Below the pieces are notes generated by a model. It was not told the origin of the DNA. It saw nothing but the letters and a program-made list of their open reading frames with translations, and did no database searches. Source: Mya arenaria (lineage: Eukaryota > Mollusca > Bivalvia > Myida > Myidae). From it: 64,000 nt of DNA. The position numbers and the translations under genes were made by a program. The stretch covers positions 12,306,269-12,370,268 of the forward strand of contig NC_069129.1 in NCBI RefSeq assembly GCF_026914265.1, read 5' to 3'. Positions 1 through 12,910 of the stretch are shown here, piece after piece. The first letter of the stretch is position 1. The number at the start of each line of letters is the position of its first letter.

Positions 1-1004
1 TGGGTCATATTGTTCTTTAGGACCACCATTTTTTGTATTCCCACTTGGAAACCTTGGGGTGATCCTCTTTGTCATTCAATCATTCTAGAACTCCTCAAAA
101 TCGTCATAAAAACTCCACCAAATAATGCAAATGTCATAGTTTGTGATTTCTATCGATGTTTTAATATGTCTTCTGTTTGTATCAAACAAATTCACATAAA
201 CTTCGTCATTATAACCATCCCAATATCACTATCGTCACTGTGGTCGAGAGTCCTATCCATTTCAACCAAAATTTGCATCAAAATCGCAATAAAAAGCTTA
301 AATTTAACTCGATTTTTGAGTTTTAAAATTATTTCTTCATTAAAATTTTCTGCGCATCTATCTGCGCATAACATCCGGTCATTCCGGAAAACGTATAAAC
401 CGGAAACAATACAGTCAAAACGAAAGTAAATAAAGTGAAAGTTCAGTACGTCAAAAACTACACCTTTTGGTGTATCCCGCATGTAAAGGGTAACTACACC
501 AAAAGGTGTATCCCGAATGAAATGGGTTAAAAGGCGAAAATTTATTTCACGTGCGAACGTTCTTCGGGCCACAAAGTAATAATCGAAAATCGGCCCGGGC
601 CGCAAAACTGATAATCGCTGAGTCATGCAAATAATCACGAAATCCCTGTACAAATGTGTTACTATATATAGTAACATATGTATTAATCTATGATATGCAC
701 ATGTATAGGAAGGCTCATATCTCTGGCTTTAATAATAGTTGGGTTACGCTCCTTGTTCGATTGAAAAATCAAGAACAGACGAGCATTGATAATTGTTCTG
801 CGGCACTTTTGTTTACATTTTATTTTGGCTACAATGACTACAGCAATAAAATGTATATAGAGATTGAGAAAAATCAACGTTTAAATCAGCCTTTAACACT
901 GCAAAGTGTAACTAAAGGTGTAAACAAATGATTTGATAAGTCATGTTGAACTGATGCAACCATAATTCGTCTTCTATATAAATAAATATAATTCTCCATT
1001 TCAG
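1..1004. other. Non-coding; presumed ANO10 intron
   Basis: No convincing exon seen. The open frames here are short and on both strands. The stretch ends at a splice acceptor (polypyrimidine tract, then CAG at about 1002-1004) that opens the first visible ANO10 exon, so it is most simply an intron of that gene. It holds a pair of 16-bp palindromes (459-474 and 495-510), described separately. Confidence 0.5.
459..510. repeat. Paired perfect 16-bp palindromes
   Basis: TACACCTTTTGGTGTA at 459-474 and TACACCAAAAGGTGTA at 495-510 are each perfect inverted repeats. Both are preceded by AC and followed by TCCCG, and they sit 36 bp apart. The central four bases are swapped TTTT/AAAA. They could be remnants of mobile-element ends or paired protein-binding sites; nothing else in the sequence decides between these. 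Confidence 0.6.
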
Positions 1005-4000
1005 AGAAGATTCAGCACTATTTTGGTGAGAAGATCGCCCTGTATTTTGCCTTTCTGGGTTTCTACACAGTGGCCCTTATCCCTCCAGCTATATTGGGCG
1101 TGCTATACTGGATTACCTCATGGCAAAACCTCTACAGGTATGGATTATGTCACTTATGTGTATGTGAAAAGAATAGACTCATGTACCATTCTGTAATGTT
1201 AAAAATAGTTTAAGATAATTGACATGGGTATATGCACTAATTGGGATGTCATACCCACGATAGCGAATGTCATAAACCATGTGACGTAGAAGACGGAAAT
1301 CACGTGCCCAGGTCAGACGATTTAGGACGATCACAGTTTCAGATTTTTTAAAAATAAAAAATTAGGAATTTAAGTACCCACGAAAATGTAAATTTTTAGA
1401 AAACCACAAAATTTCATGCCAACGAATATAAATGATTTCACAGTACTGCAATAGGTAGAAAATCAGTGATATGATCATTCAGAAATGCCATAATATTTAA
1501 TAGTGCTGTTATGAATTGCACCAAATATATTTTTTTTAAATAATGTTTGGCCTAAATCCAGTGTTGTTAACAAAAGTGTATGAAATAATGAATGATAGCT
1601 ATTTTGACAAGCTACATGGACATTTAAAAAAGGTAAATTCTAACTTTCCATTTATATCTGAATCCAGGGAGGCGCTGTTTGCAGTGTTCAACTTAGTCTG
1701 GGCGACAATATTCCTGGAAGCATGGAAGCGTTACTGTGCCGAGCTTGCCTTTAAATGGGGCTGTATGGACTTTGTCTCCACCAACTCTGAAGAGCCCAGG
1801 GCAAACTACCACGGGCGAATGGGTAAAAACCCTGTGACAGGAAAACCTGAACCTGTTTTCCCGAAATCTCAACAGTATATGAGATTTTACGGCGTAACTG
1901 TGCCTGTCTTGTGCTTGTGTCTTACTGTAGCGTTCTATGCTATGCTGGGCTACTTCTGGCTTCAGGTAAGACCATGTATACTTTTTTCCAGACAAGTGTT
2001 TCCAGTTATGTAACCACGGATGGAAAAAATGAACTTTCACCCCAGTGGAAAATAAGTCACCCACAACAACATGGCAGTTAAAATTTAAAAAATCAAATAA
2101 AAGCTATTGAAAAAAATAACATTTCAAAATTGTTCAAACTCTGTAAGCCTTGTTCCCATCTTCCGCCCATGCCCTTGTGTTGGATTTTTCCACCTGTATC
2201 AGAGAAACGCATGAAAGATACTATATATAGTCATTGTAATGCTCAATACATTTCCATGCTGGTGAATATCATTGTCGGTTGTCATAATTATCTTCCAAAT
2301 ATGTGTGTATGATGGAAGGGCTCTTTGTTCTAAAAATTTTTGTAATTGTTGAATCTAAAACACTGCTATAAATACCAATGCTTCATTGAAATACAGTACA
2401 TTCTATAAACAATTAGAAATGTTTAACATAATTATAATTTAATTTTTACTTAAATAGTATTTCAAATAGTGAAGTAGGTTTCAAGTAACATTAGTCAATA
2501 GAAGCTGATTTAATGCTTTCACCCTTGAACTACTGTGAAAACAAAAACAAATATAGATGTGGCAATTTGTTATAAATGTTGGCATCTTAGGCAAAGGTTG
2601 ACAAGTGGTACCTGGAGGATAAGAGCTGGCTGAACCTGTTTGACACTTTCATGCCGACCGTCGTGTACGCCATCGTCATCGCCATACTCAACGCTATCTA
2701 CAGGAAAGTTGCCGTCCGCTTAAACGAGTTTGGTACGTAATTAGTTATTAATGTAATCGAATATAGATGCAGTTAAACAATGTAAGGCTATCAGAGCTAC
2801 TTGTCCGCAGATGTTCGCATCGTGAAAAAGATATATGATCTCAGAGTTTACAGTCTTTCAGCCAATACTCAGTTGTAGCTGACATTGTGTTTAATGTTGG
2901 ATAAACATAATTGATTATCAAATCGAAATGTACAACCATAATTGATTGTGGAATTAGAAATAATCAGAAGAGTATTTCCATACTTAATATTGGTATGAAT
3001 ATGAGCCACATCACGCGTGTATATCAATTTCTTCCAGACTTCTTTCTTATAAAGGTTTGTCATTGGTGCATCATTTTCTCGACGATTTATGACCATTGGT
3101 CATGAAATGTTTCCATAGCAACCATGGATTTTGTGCCGACTAATTTTGACTGCGTTTAAAATGGCCAAATGTATTAAAGATACAAAAAATATTCAACATT
3201 TTTATCTTAATTTATTTTCCTTAAAAATTCTTTGTTAAGAAAATAATTTAAATAAGCTAGTCGTATTATTGATACGTTAATTTTGCACATCATTTGAATG
3301 ATGTGCTTTTGTAATGACGTCATGTGAATGATTCAAAATGCACAATACACGGTCTCACTTGAAAACACGTATCTTACACAATTTAAGTGATATCATCATG
3401 AATTTTTCATAATTTCTTCCTGAAATATCACTTCATTCAAATACCTTAAAACATAATAATAGCATATATATGTCCGAAGGCACAAAATCGCGTGATGCGG
3501 CTCATATCATTAATGTTAACTTCTATCAAAATTGGCCCAACATATTAAATGACAAAGGAATAAAAAAAGATAATTGTTGTGTGTACATTTGTAGGACCTA
3601 ACACCTACAATATATTGTTTCATGCCTCAACATACGATATTATAACATATATTTCATGGTTTTTAAGTAAAACAAAAAAATTGATCAAAAAAAAAAGAGG
3701 AAAGAAATTATCAAAATCGATTATCAGCAATGTTCAGGCCATTGACGCTTATTCAATTATGTTGATCATTAAGCCATCTTAAATTGTTTCTATGCCATAG
3801 TTTGATTTTTACTTTTAATATTTTAAATGAAATGAAAATTACAAGAGTTGACCAGGCTTTTTTTTTATAGTGGATAGAACACCTTAAACCTTAAATTATC
3901 GTACTTCTCTTGCAGAAAATCACCGGCTACAGACATCTTATGATAACAACATGATATTGAAGCTCATTATGGTACGTTTTTTTGGTAATGAAACTATGAA

Positions 4001-7000
4001 CACGTAGTATAGGAAAAAATCTCCGAGAAGTCCCAGTTTGGTGGGTTGGTGGAGCGGCAGGCGGTGTGGAAAGGCTTTCAAGCTTTCAAATGTGAAATTT
4101 GTGGTATTTAAACGTCTTTAAAAATTCAGAGAAGTATTGAGAGGGAAAGGTACTAATTTACTTCCCAAACTGTTTAAGAAGAAAACCAAAAAAAATCTTT
4201 TACCTTTCACTTTTTAATAATGTAAAATCCTATAAGAGACTTATTGTTTCTTTTAATCGAGAAAGTTCATTGATTCAAATAAGGAAAATTGAGAGAATCT
4301 GATACTTTTCTTGGCTAGGTTTAATAAAAGGTATTGATTTATCCTGCGATGTGAAAATTTCCAAGAACTATTAATATGAGAATTAGAGAATATAAATAAT
4401 TACAGGCATAAGTTCAATATTTTAATTCCTTGAGGGATCATATGAAATAATAAAGCGTGTACTTGTGCATAATTTTCTTTGATCACAAATATTAACCTAG
4501 CACTATATTCAATTTTTTTATTATTAACAAATGTATGATAAAATTGACTTAACGTATTAATTAAAATCAATGTCAATTGAAAAATCGTGCGATAAATATA
4601 TTGCTTCAACATAGTTGTGATATCATTTCATCTTTTTTAACAAACCATCGTGGACCGTAATTGACAGTTTTTATGCAGCAAAGGAATTAATCCTAGAATA
4701 AAACAGTTCTGCTATTTTCATGTTGGATCTTGTATGCAATTGTCAATGTATGGTTCTTAGCATTGACCCTGATTCTGTTCAGGATACCTTCCTGAAACTT
4801 GGAACTTATTAGAGGTAATAACAGAAATGTCGCACTACACAGTGTGTGTATACCACGTGATAAATTATGTCATATATGCTACGTCGGAAGGCAACATTTT
4901 GCTTAAAATAAAGACTTTAATCAAAGATAACTTTTCTTGTATAACACCTTTTTAATGAAACAAAGGGCAGTCTATGCCCCTTTAAGAGCCCCACATTTTT
5001 TTTATCACCGAAATTTGATAAAGTCATTAGTTTCATCAAACACTTGGACAAACCTGTTTCCAAAATCCGTTTTGACAGTGCTCTGTCAGATGGCCGTATT
5101 GTAAAAAGGTTTGCCAAAGTGTTTAAAGAAACTAAACTCTCAGTTAAACTCTGGTAAAAGACCGAAGGCGCAGCTCCGTAAGTGGTGTAGACTGCGCTAT
5201 CTTTCATTTAAACTGATAAAGAAATAGTGAAGTTATCTTTGTTTAAAGTATTTTTTCAAATCAAAATATTGCCTTCCGACATAGCATTTATGACGCAATA
5301 TATCACGTGGTATACACACACTGCTACAGTGGTTATATTAACAGTTGCTTTACGCCTCTTGACAAGCTTCTTCTACATATGGTTCTCTGCATGTACTATG
5401 ACACCTTACAATTGCTAAATTAACAGTTGCATTATGCCTCTTGATCAATTTTGGGGAAGAACAGACCAATGATTATCCCTACATCCGGTTCTCTGGTTCT
5501 CTTTTCCAGTTTGAGTTCATCAACTGCTTTATGTCGTTGTTTTACGTGGCGTTCTACCTCCAAGACATGAGACTGCTCAAATCTGTGAGTACTTGGTCTG
5601 AATTCTTTGCATGAGTTAAATTATCATGACCATGTTATTGACACTTCACATCCTCTTACCAAATAGAACCTCTGTGTGATATGCAAATAAATGGTTCATT
5701 AATTTAAATGGTTCCTCAATTGCAGTTTCCAGCCTCTGTCTTGTTTTAGTTAATAAGCATCAATAAACATTTTAATCTAGCTTTACCCCTTAATTTCTAG
5801 CACTTGGCAGCTCTGCTGATCACAACCCAACTGCTTGGGCAGATACAGGAATCGATCTTGCCATTCTTGTTTCACCGACGTCGTGCTAATCGTCTCGATA
5901 AGGCTATGAGTAAATTTGACACCTTGCAAAAGGTGGAGTTTTACAATGGCGAGGTTTCCACCGACCTGCAGAAGCAAGTCAGCATCGAAAGCACAATGGA
6001 TGTGTACAATGTGAGTAAATATTTAAATGAAAGGTAATAACACGAACATGCTTGTGCAGTGGTTTGTAACCCCCAGTGCCCCTTTCCCTAACTGAGGTGT
6101 TTCAGGCTTTCCAGTGGCCCTCAAATTCATTTTAAATCCGAAAGAAATTAAGCTTTAATAAATTTCCTAAAGAAAAGGTTAAAAAATATAACCTAAAAAA
6201 GCCCTATTTTTTCAATAAAATCCTTTTTATTTCTCCCAACAATATTTCTTTTCTTTTTTTCAGAGTTCTTTTTAAAACAAATTGCTTTTCATACAGTTTA
6301 CCAGTGGATCACTAGCTTCAGTTTGAAACTGGCAGTGACTGGTGTACCAAAGATTTGTTTTTTTTAGAACACAGCCAAGGCAAGCTGAAGTCCATTTAGA
6401 CTCAAGTATATGGGCATAGAATTCAAAATGTTTTAGGTGCTTTCCTGAAAGGGGAGTTTGTCCTTAAATAGTCCATATGCTTCAGTAATCTAAAATTTCT
6501 AATTTTATAAGCTCAGAACTGCCCCAAAACAAGCCCTTTTTAATTTTACAGAAGCTGAACCATTTTTTTTTTAAGCCACAAATTGTTAACGACAGAACTT
6601 TTCTTTAGGGTACCCTAGATGACTACCTGGAGATGTTTCTGCAGTTTGGTTATGTATTTCTCTTCTCATCCGTGTTTCCACTGGCCGCAGTTTGGGCCCT
6701 CCTTAACAACTTTACGGAGATACGCTCCGACGCCTTCAAGATGTGTCGCGTCTTTCAACGGCCATTTGCTGAATCGGCTTCTAATATCGGGGCTTGGCAG
6801 GTTTGTAAGATACTATGAAAGTGTAAAGTTGGTTCTTGTTTATGAAACAATGCCATACATTGAAAGCATATATATTATAAGAAACTCAGACTTTAAAATA
6901 AATATGGCTCTTTTGTATATGTGTTTTTGAAAAAAGTTTCAGAAATGCAATTGTAAAAGTTTAAACCCATTTTTAAAACTTTCAAAAATAGAGCTAATGA

Positions 7001-10000
7001 TGTCTGTCCTTAATTGAGTCAATCAAGCCTTCAGTACGAGGTTATTTCTGGTAAATATATAAAGACTTTGATACCTTTTGCCTATATATTACAGATCGCA
7101 TTTGAAGTGGTTAGTGTAATGGCTGTAATGACAAACTGTGCGCTGATCGGCATGAACCCAGAAGTACAGAAGCTTCTGCCTAGCGATATCACAGCCGTCA
7201 ATATTGTGATTGTCTTCGTTGCCATCGAGGTAAGTAAAGGTTTTGCCTAGCGATATCACAGCCGTCAATATTGTGATTGTCTTCGTTGCCATCGAGGTAA
7301 GTAAAGGTTTTGCAAGGATGTAACTCGATTTATTGATTTAAAACTATTTTGAAAAACCCCTTTTTCAGGTTTAGAAATCTTCATTAAGTTATCAAGTTAT
7401 CCGAGTTTCAAACACTTACAGCCAAGTTTTTGATTAGGAAATACATAGTTAGGTCATAAAAGAATATGAAAAGTGTTTTTTCTAGATCATTGATGTTATG
7501 ATTATTTTCTGATGTTACATGTGCCCCTTAAAAAAATATTTCATATTAGACTGAATACATATTGAAAACAGATAGAACTCATAATCTCTGTTCTAGCATC
7601 TGCTGCTAGCTGTGAGAGTTAGTGTCGCCTACTTTATCCCCGATGTGCCAGGCTGGGTGGAGATTGAGATGGCCAAAATAGCATACCAGTCTAAACTTGC
7701 TCTTCAAAAGGAGGTAAAGATCTACTTACAAGCAAAAATTGTATCTACACTAGTGTGGTGTAAAATATAATGTCATGCAAAATTTATATCATAATTTCTC
7801 AAATTGGCTGAAGAATATACACTCTAAAATGAAACAGAATGTAGAAATTTTAGCAGTTGAAACAAAAATTCCATTTAATTATGACGAGAAAGGGTCATCT
7901 TTCCCAAAATGCCCAAAGAAATCTGTGGACTAATTTACTGGATAAGTTGCACAGGCGAACGGTAAAAAAAGTATAAATTTGAAGCACATTTTTCAAAAAT
8001 TCTACCAACTTGCAATTGAGTAAATGATTTCCTTGAGGTTTTAATCTTTAACTCCAATGTTAAGTTCACTTTTATGCTCCAAATTCCATGGAGCTGAATT
8101 TGAAGTAATTCACATTTACTCAGTACTTCTTTCGATATATTCAACCCTGTTTTTCAATCAAACCTTTATTGTAGACAAAGGTTGGTGTTAAGAAGACTGG
8201 GGTTGGTATTTTGTGTGTTCTTGTTATATTTTTACTCTGACAGAATCCTTGATTACTCTTTTTAGCCTGTTTTTCGGCTTAGATTTAGAATTGAAACAAA
8301 TGATATATTGAAGATAAAGGAAATGTCACATGGTTTTTAGCTCTACTGGCCAAAGGCCAGAAGAGCTTATGCGATGGTAATGTGTACGTAGTATGTGCAT
8401 CCGTGCGTCCGTGCGGTCGTGCGTCTGTAAACAATTGCTTGTGAACATGATACAGTCTTCAGTTTTGATTGTATCTCGATGAAACTTGTACAGTATCTAG
8501 ATATCCATTAGAGCTCGGTTTCTTTTGAAAACCAGCCAGATCCGACCATGCATGCCTAGATTATGGCCCTTGATAGTATAAAAAAATGCTATTGTGTAAA
8601 CAATTGGTTGTGAACACGATACAGTCTTCAGTTTTGATTATATCTCGATGAAACTTGTACAGTATCTAGATATCCATTAAAGCTTGGTTCCTTTCGAAAA
8701 CCAGCAAGATCCGCCCATGAATGCCTAGATTATGGGCCATGAAAGTTTTAAAGAAATGCTTTCTATTTTTAGCCAGGTCTGCATGAGCGAATTCTATTTT
8801 TAGCCAAGTTTACATGTATATATTAATTCAAGTCTAGAGTTAAGGGAGACAATTTGCAAGTCTAGGATTTTGAGAGACAATTTGCTTTTTGCTTCTGCAG
8901 TTGATTTTGTGAATTACTCTGCCTTGTTCTTGTTGAAAGCCCAAAGGCCATTTTTTAGCTTTAAGTTCTGTAGTTTGCGCATTCATCTTAACAAAATTGG
9001 TTGTGAATGTTTAAGTTATGCACCTGGTGTCATTACTGGCCACACCCAGGGTTCACAGGTTTGGTAAACATAAATCTGGAAAGGTTTAAAAATCTTTTTG
9101 TGTGTTCGTGCATCCATCTCAGCACAATTGATTGTGAATGTTTGTTCAAATTGATCAATGTTGTCCTAGGATGCCCTTGACTTTGACCTTTTGACCAACT
9201 TTTTTTAACTTTTAAAACTACAGAAAATTTTACTATGAGTACAGTTTTGAAAGCATTTTTTTTGACAGATGACTTTTACTTGGCACATATTAAAATAGTT
9301 CATGCAACTAATCTGCTTACAATACTTTCTGGGCTCAGATGTTGAACGTGCTACGTTTTCAGGTAACCCAAACACAAAACATCAACTATATGTCTGTTGC
9401 CTTTTACCCATACATACATGCTCTGGATTGATATGACCACAAAAGCCATGCCAGTAGAGCATAGGCCCTTTTGGGCCTCTTGTTCATGTCCCCCTTCAAA
9501 TAGAACTTCAATGTAATGGGTAATAAAATTCATATAGCCTCACATGAGGTCAAAACTTTACGACAGTCAAAAACTAATCCGCAATAAGCATAATTTTTCT
9601 TGCTAATTTGTTCTTTAAAGGAAATGTCCATGTATTGGGACCTTTGGTTTTGTTGGCTTTGGCAATGTCAGGTTTAAGTTTTGACCTATACCATACTATG
9701 GTACTCAAAACATGTTCAAGATATCCACATGAAACTATGTGCATATGGTGCCATCAACATTAAGCACATGTGTAACAAAACACACAACTCTGTAAATGAT
9801 GATAGTTGGTTGACACAATATTGGAAACCTGCCTACAGTACAGTGCTCTCATCACTTGACCAAGTGAAACATGTATTTCCTGGAAACAGTTCTAGCTTAA
9901 GTAGCTCAAGTGTTATAATGTCTTCTCCCATAGTTGTAGAGACATTTTGAGTTAATGTTGGCAGTCTAGATGGATTTCACAATGTTTGTCCGTGCATAAT

Positions 10001-12910
10001 CTCCAAAACTGCTGGACAGATTTTTATAAAACTTTACAGGAATGATAAGTACCAACTCAAGTTGGTCATTAACATCAGTGTTTCCTGCTCAGGAATGATA
10101 ATTATGGACCTTTGAATTTTTTTACATATAGTCACTAGTTTGTCCGAAATCTCCAAAACTATACAAGGGATTTTGATGAAACTTCACAGGAATGATAAGT
10201 ACCAAACCTAGTTGTAAATAAACATTGGCATTGACCTTGTTGTGTCTGTTTTAAGAGAGTTATAGCCCATTGCTTTTACATACAGTGAAAATAGAGGTCA
10301 TTGTCTGCAGTAATATCCAGAACATGATCAAATGGATTACTTTCTTTGGCACAATAACTCGTACAAAAATAGTTCTCAAATTGCTTTCAAAATGGTGGAC
10401 TGGCGGCCATGTTTGGCTGTGTCAAAATTTGTGGAGCAGCTTACCTCTACACTTTATGCTGCATCTTTCTGATACTTCACAGAAATAATTAACATGAGCT
10501 GGTGTATGACATTTGAGTTTGCCTTAACAATTTCAATCATCATTCCCTACCATCCTCTGATTCATAATTCAGGTAATATTTTTAATATATGTTGGGAGAA
10601 TTTTATATTCGCAATGGGCAAACATGTTTTAGTATCTTATTGTAGGTTAAGACTAAAAAGTTATCACTCATTGTACATGTTTTGATTTGTTTTTGTTTAA
10701 CCAGTCTATAATATAGCATTTGGTTTGTTTTTGTTTAACCAGGCTATAATATAGCATTTGGTTTGTTTTTCTTTAACCAGTCTATAATATAGCATTTTGT
10801 TTTGTTTTTTTCTTTTCTAAATATATTGTACCTTCAATAAACACAATTATGTCTTGTTTTCCTTGAATCTAACTTTCAGCGATCTAACCATTTGTAGCTT
10901 GTAAGTAATCACTGTTCTTATTTCTTTTTCTTCCGTTTTTTCTTCTTTCCTTTGTTTTTTTGCTAAGGATGTTTTTTTTACAGAGAGCATTTCTATTTGT
11001 AAATTATACAAATATACATATTTTTTTTAAAGAAAACATTTATATACATATATTTTACATAGAAGAATATTTTTTGGTAGAAAACATTCCTAATAGTAAA
11101 TTATACAGTCATATAAAGATATTTTTTATTCCTGAGAACATTTTTATTTGTAAATATAGTTTGTTCATGTTACATAGAAAATATCCATTCCTTTAACAAA
11201 CCAATGTAGTGTTGTATTATGAAGTAGTGACTGCTTTAAGTATTTTTGGCCAAACTTGAATATGTGAAATATTTTAGGAATATTAATTCATTTAAAATTT
11301 ATTCAAAGAGAGTTTGAATTTTTGGTTCTGTATTTCTTAGTTATTTCAATTTAATTTGCTATTTTGTGTCTCTTTATGGCGCTTTACGACATTGCTAATT
11401 TTTTAACAAAAGATTGTCTGAGGTCAATAATCAGTATACATGGACCATAGTTGATTTTATTTCATATTCAATGTACATGCACCTTATATTACTCACGTTT
11501 TATATAATGCACCTTAATTGATATAAAGCCATTGCAATATAAGTGGTAAAAACACGTCAAACCTCCCTTTTATCCAAATCTATTGCATAGTGGACAGGTA
11601 TGCAGAGAATGGGTGATGATCAGCTTATCTCTCGTAGAAAAGACGATCATTCTGCTTATCTGTCTATGTGGAATGACACTGCCTAGGTTATGATCTGTAT
11701 CATGTTTAGTTTAAAGATGCACTCTTACTCCCAAATAAGATTTACCACAATTAATAATATTGTTTTGATATTCAAAAAGGATGAATACATGTCGAAAACA
11801 ATGGTTCTTATGAAGGATACCTAGTTGAATTTGAAAGAAATGAGCATAAAACATGGAATTTCTACCATATAAAACTATAGTAGACCACAGTAAATCGTTT
11901 AGCTTTCACCAATCATTTAATATTTTTGCACTTTCTGCTATTAAATTACAGTTACAATCTTGTTATCAGTAATTAATATTTTCCATAAATGCATTATTTG
12001 GTAAGTAGTTTGAGGTTAATCATTCAAAATTGATGTTTGATAGACATGTGTATGTATTGATTTTGAATAAGAGTGTCACTTTAAGTTAAGCATAACTTAT
12101 TTCATGAAAGTACATTGAAACACTATATAATTATTATAGAAATGTCATCGTATGGATCATAGGATGGCGGAGATAGCTCAAACCTATATTATTACCCCAT
12201 TTTAGTGCTAGGATTTTTTTTTATTTAAACCTTAGTGAAGGTCATGAACTCTTTATTTCATTGACCACTGATGTAAAATTCATAAGTACCAAGGCTCTCA
12301 AGTAAAGTCAAGTCCATGCATTGCAGTCATCGAAATTAGACTTTTGGATGAACTAGCCCCAAATTCTTATAATTATAATAGTATTGTTTGGCATCAAATT
12401 TTTGAACAAGCCCTGCTATATAAAATTAAAAATTTGAGCAAACCTGAAAGATATTTTATCAGTGCAGGGCTTGCAGGCTTGTGTTAATTTCGACCACTGG
12501 CATTGATATGATTGTATGAAGAGATAGTAATGTTAAGAATTTTGTATGTTATATGCAATGGCCTAAATGCTTGATGTAAAGGCACAACATTTTATATAAT
12601 TCATGCTCAATGTGCATGCACTAATGTTCACCGCAACTGTATGCAAACCTGATACTCTCTTATTTGTTATTGTGAACTATGTTTGTTTTTGCATGTTTTA
12701 TTTTGGTTATAAATGTTCTGATAATTTAATGTAGTATTACGTAACTACATTTTAAACACACTGCTCATTATTTCTGACCTCAAGTTCAGTTTTACTAATA
12801 TTGCTTTATATGCAACAGGACAAATATTTCACATATTTCTTTACTTTCTGTTTCAGCAACTTGCAAGAAATCTGCAAAAGAAGCGCCATGAAGTAACCAG
12901 CACCCTATAG
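1005..12910 (+). CDS. Anoctamin-10 (TMEM16K), 3' part, ten exons
   Basis: Member of the anoctamin/TMEM16 membrane family; the closest family is ANO10, known in vertebrates as an endoplasmic-reticulum calcium-dependent lipid scramblase. Exons with consensus splice sites and in-frame joins: 1005-1137, 1668-1965, 2591-2732, 3916-3971, 5510-5584, 5801-6010, 6609-6800, 7095-7229, 7597-7713, 12857-12910 (stop TAG). The first exon carries [20 protein letters not shown], a transmembrane segment. Exon 2 has the EEPR and membrane segments typical of ANO8/10. Later exons read [57 protein letters not shown] and [10 protein letters not shown], which match the ANO10 C-terminal half closely. The N-terminal cytosolic part lies upstream of the window. 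Introns carry several mobile-element fragments, and the last intron is over 5 kb. A 67-bp tandem duplication spans the donor of exon 8. Assignment to ANO10 rather than ANO8 is by recalled similarity, not by search. Confidence 0.93.
1221..1446 (+). repeat. Partial copy of the 13.7-14.5 kb MITE-like element
   Basis: From GACATGGGTATATGC to the end TGATTTCACAGTAC this matches 14289-14525 over its length with scattered differences, including the shared GTGACGTAGAAGACGGAAAT block. It represents the right half of that element only; I see no matching left end. It lies inside an ANO10 intron. Confidence 0.75.
2733..3915. other. ANO10 intron, no gene seen
   Basis: AT-rich intron sequence. It contains a palindromic CRE-like ATGACGTCAT at 3314-3323 and a short inverted motif near 3285-3305, but no coherent reading frame or complete repeat that I recognise. 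Confidence 0.5.
4840..5323. mobile_element. MITE with ~90-bp TIRs and CTACA flanks
   Basis: A 484-bp palindromic element in the ANO10 intron. The left end CAGTGTGTGTATACCACGTG (from 4840) is matched inverted by the right end finishing at 5323. The inverted match continues, with gaps, through GGAAGGCAA and AAAGATAACTT to about 4930 and 5226. The element is flanked by CTACA at 4835-4839 and 5324-5328, a probable 5-bp target duplication; a TA duplication one base away is an alternative reading. There is no coding capacity, so it is non-autonomous. Superfamily not assigned. Confidence 0.75.
7177..7310 (+). repeat. 67-bp tandem duplication over an ANO10 exon/intron junction
   Basis: Two essentially identical copies, 7177-7243 and 7244-7310, each holding the last 53 bases of ANO10 exon 8, the GTAAGT donor and a few intron bases. 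Only the first donor keeps the reading frame. Using the second would add 67 nt and reach TAG within seven codons of the first junction. It could be a recent slippage or an assembly artefact. Confidence 0.9.
8338..9486. repeat. Dispersed hairpin-ended repeat with internal direct repeats
   Basis: Begins with CTCTACTGGCCAAAGGCCAG and ends in a hairpin AGGCCCTTTTGGGCCT preceded, on the reverse strand, by the same CTCTACTGGC word, so the ends are weakly inverted. Inside, 8429-8577 is repeated at 8599-8745 (about 150 bp, high identity, starting AACAATTG and including CTTGTACAGTATCTAGATAT). The left part has CGTGCGTCCGTGCGGTCGTG words. I take it as a non-autonomous dispersed repeat in the last ANO10 intron; class unknown. 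Confidence 0.6.
9990..10270. repeat. Degenerate tandem pair of a dispersed repeat
   Basis: The segment around TCTCCAAAACTGCTGGACAG with AACTTTACAGGAATGATAAG (10000-10080) recurs about 130 bp later (10140-10215) as TCTCCAAAACTATACAAGGG with AACTTCACAGGAATGATAAG. Each is followed by text about a fifth to a third diverged. It lies in the last ANO10 intron and has no coding content that I can support. Confidence 0.5.
10680..10805. repeat. Three-copy ~38-bp tandem repeat
   Basis: Three near-identical units of about 38 bp built on TTTGTTTTTGTTTAACCAG followed by TCTATAATATAGCATT. The third ends degenerate. This is an ordinary intronic microsatellite-scale array. Confidence 0.7.
10806..11710. other. 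ANO10 intron, low-complexity AT-rich
   Basis: T-rich and AT-rich sequence with loosely repeated TATACATATTTT words between about 10960 and 11190. No gene or bounded element seen. Confidence 0.5.
11711..12085. mobile_element. MITE-like repeat with short TIRs
   Basis: The left end TTAAAGATGCACTCTTACTC is echoed inverted by the right end, where the forward strand reads GAGTGTCACTTTAAG. Total length is about 375 bp with no coding capacity. This terminal motif is one I associate with abundant mollusc repeats, from memory only. It lies in the last ANO10 intron. Confidence 0.55.

Noticed and set aside
192..677. 161-codon reverse-strand frame at the window start
   Set aside because: No recognisable motif; it overlaps the palindromes and looks like intron sequence of ANO10.
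8338..9486. Helitron with 3' hairpin
   Set aside because: No CTRR end after the hairpin, no 5' TC, and no Rep/helicase sequence.
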